64,000 bases of DNA, from the NCBI GenBank assembly GCA_016195815.1, contig JACPYX010000007.1, positions 248,001 through 312,000 of the forward strand, given 5' to 3'. Below, piece by piece: positions 63,154-64,000 of this stretch (the first letter of the stretch is position 1; each line of letters begins with the position of its first letter). The stretch comes from Chloroflexota bacterium (GTDB lineage: Bacteria; Chloroflexota; Anaerolineae; Anaerolineales; Villigracilaceae). Position numbers and translations under genes: made by a program. The notes beneath the pieces are model-generated. The model ran no database searches. It saw only the letters and a program-made list of their open reading frames with translations, and was not told where the DNA came from.

Positions 63154-63177
63154 GATATTTGTCAATTGGCAAATATC
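63154..63177. promoter_or_regulatory. Operator-like 24-bp palindrome over the ppdK -35 region
   Basis: GATATTTG (63154-63161) and CAAATATC (63170-63177) are exact inverted repeats around TCAATTGG, whose core CAATTG is itself palindromic; only one base pair breaks the symmetry. It overlaps the candidate -35 box at 63166-63171, as a repressor site would. The regulator is unknown. Confidence 0.5.
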
Positions 63178-63193
63178 TTGTTTTTGGTAAAAT
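63166..63193 (+). promoter_or_regulatory. Promoter of ppdK
   Basis: TTGGCA (63166-63171), 16-nt spacer, TAAAAT (63188-63193). A second -10-like TATTAT lies at 63211-63216. The leader ends with CAGGAGG. Confidence 0.5.
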
Positions 63194-63235
63194 ATTTCAC
63201 AATCGAATGGTATTATAAATTTTCAGGAGGCTGAA

Positions 63236-64000
63236 ATGAAAAAGTGGGTTTACTTGTTCGGTGAAGTAAAAGAGGTCGAAAAGATTTCGGGCGGTAATTG
63301 GGATGGTGTGAAGGCATTGGTTGGCGGAAAGGGCGCGGGATTGCTCGATATGACTCGTGCCGGTGTGCCTGTCCCGCCGTTTTTCACGGTGACGACAGAA
63401 GCGTGTAATGAATATCAAAAGGCGGGAAAGTTCCCAGCGGGGATGTGGGATCAGGAATTGGCGGCACTGAAGCAAGTCGAGAAGAAGACCGGCAAGAAGT
63501 TCGGTGATCCAAAGAATCCATTGCTGGTTTCCTGCCGTTCGGGTGCGAAGTTTTCTATGCCGGGCATGATGGACACGGTGCTGAACATCGGCCTGACGGA
63601 TGAGACCGCGGCGGGGATGGTGAAACTAACTGGCAATCCGCGCTTTGTGTACGATTCGTATCGCCGTTTGGTCGAAATGTTCGGCGCGGTGGTATTGGGA
63701 ATTCCCGACGAATCGTTTGAAGAACCGCTCAAAGAATACAAGGCGAAAAAAGGTTATGAGCTTGACACCGAAATGACCGCCGACGACTGGAAGGAGATGG
63801 TTGGCAAATTCCGCGCGGTGGTGAAAAAATATAAAGGTTTTGATTTTCCACAGGATCCGTTCAAACAATTGGAACTCGCAACGGAGGCCGTCTTCAAGTC
63901 CTGGAACGGGAAGCGGGCAATTGATTATCGCAACCATGAACACATCCCGCATGACCTCGGCACGGCAGTCAATATCGTGACGATGGTCTTCGGCAACATG
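63236..64000 (+). CDS. ppdK: Pyruvate, phosphate dikinase (partial, C-terminus outside window)
   Basis: Interconverts pyruvate, ATP and phosphate with phosphoenolpyruvate, AMP and pyrophosphate. Only the first 255 codons are visible: MKKWVYLFGEVKE, then the ATP-grasp N-terminal signature LVGGKGAGLLDMTRAGVPVP, LVSCRSGAKFSMPGMMDTVL and DSYRRLVEMFGAVVLGI, all typical of PpdK and not of PEP synthase. CAGGAGG lies 5-6 nt before the ATG. The enzyme could run gluconeogenically beside the window's pyruvate kinase. Confidence 0.94.
   Translation, partial: MKKWVYLFGEVKEVEKISGGNWDGVKALVGGKGAGLLDMTRAGVPVPPFFTVTTEACNEYQKAGKFPAGMWDQELAALKQVEKKTGKKFGDPKNPLLVSCRSGAKFSMPGMMDTVLNIGLTDETAAGMVKLTGNPRFVYDSYRRLVEMFGAVVLGIPDESFEEPLKEYKAKKGYELDTEMTADDWKEMVGKFRAVVKKYKGFDFPQDPFKQLELATEAVFKSWNGKRAIDYRNHEHIPHDLGTAVNIVTMVFGNM

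Overview
The window looks like a chromosomal segment of an uncultured or poorly studied Chloroflexi bacterium of the Anaerolineae type. This is inferred from gene content and protein style: a fused PurS-PurL with a class II PurE, a half-CtaA/CtaB fusion, clade-style hypothetical proteins, a KorAB-type 2-oxoacid:ferredoxin oxidoreductase, tRNAs without an encoded CCA, and many short dispersed repeats. No rRNA, phage, IS transposase or CRISPR array was seen. The gene order is dense, with many 1-4 bp start/stop overlaps. Layout: 1-2.75 kb (minus) carries a NitT/TauT-like ABC importer (ATPase cut by the window edge, lipoprotein receptor) and a MOFRL-type glycerate kinase. The kinase is divergent from a D-glycerate/hydroxypyruvate dehydrogenase (2.77-3.74 kb), and the two start codons lie only 20 bp apart around a palindromic -10 box. 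3.86-15.5 kb is a purine operon, purLQCEFDM, AICAR transformylase and purN, behind a TTGACT-17-TACAAT promoter and closed by a bidirectional terminator shared with tRNA-Asp. It has been invaded by repeats, some translated in frame; the most striking case is purM, which carries an N-terminal GxxExxY nuclease-like domain joined by a repeat-encoded linker. PurB and an IMP cyclohydrolase are not in the window. 15.8-19.0 kb is moxR-DUF58-MBL. 19.1-25.4 kb is an amino-acid/acyl-CoA block: argF, rocD, ald, a CoA-transferase and pyruvate kinase. 25.5-32.2 kb (minus) holds an EamA transporter, an aspartase/fumarase-family lyase, arfB and the GntR-korA-korB operon. 32.5-34.6 kb is an unrecognised two-gene cassette that runs into tRNA-Arg. 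34.7-40.6 kb is tpx, hsp20, lon, a receiver protein, a GNAT acetyltransferase, a MogA-like protein, efp and a Cys-rich small protein. 40.6-44.7 kb is a HAD-DinB fusion, fabF, fabH and tatA. 44.9-47.5 kb is a cytochrome-oxidase maturation group: a cupredoxin-like protein, SURF1 and a CtaA-half/CtaB fusion. 47.5-50.5 kb has two convergent polytopic membrane proteins with overlapping 3' ends. 50.6-55.9 kb (minus) has the primary sigma factor and a Gld-like ABC export module. 56.0-58.3 kb is alaX and rplU-rpmA-rpmE, in which L31 carries an RNA polymerase alpha-CTD-like extension. 58.4-62.6 kb is tdk, hpt, a tRNA nucleotidyltransferase, an exonuclease and an alpha/beta hydrolase. 62.6-64 kb is a receiver protein divergent from a truncated pyruvate phosphate dikinase gene with a palindrome over its -35 box. 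How the genes fit together: the purine operon makes IMP precursors, and hpt and tdk salvage bases and nucleosides. KorAB, pyruvate kinase, PpdK, the glycerate enzymes and the lyase form the central-carbon part and suggest a ferredoxin-based, at least facultatively anaerobic metabolism, while the oxidase maturation genes imply a terminal oxidase encoded elsewhere. All functional calls come from reading motifs by eye; no database search was run.
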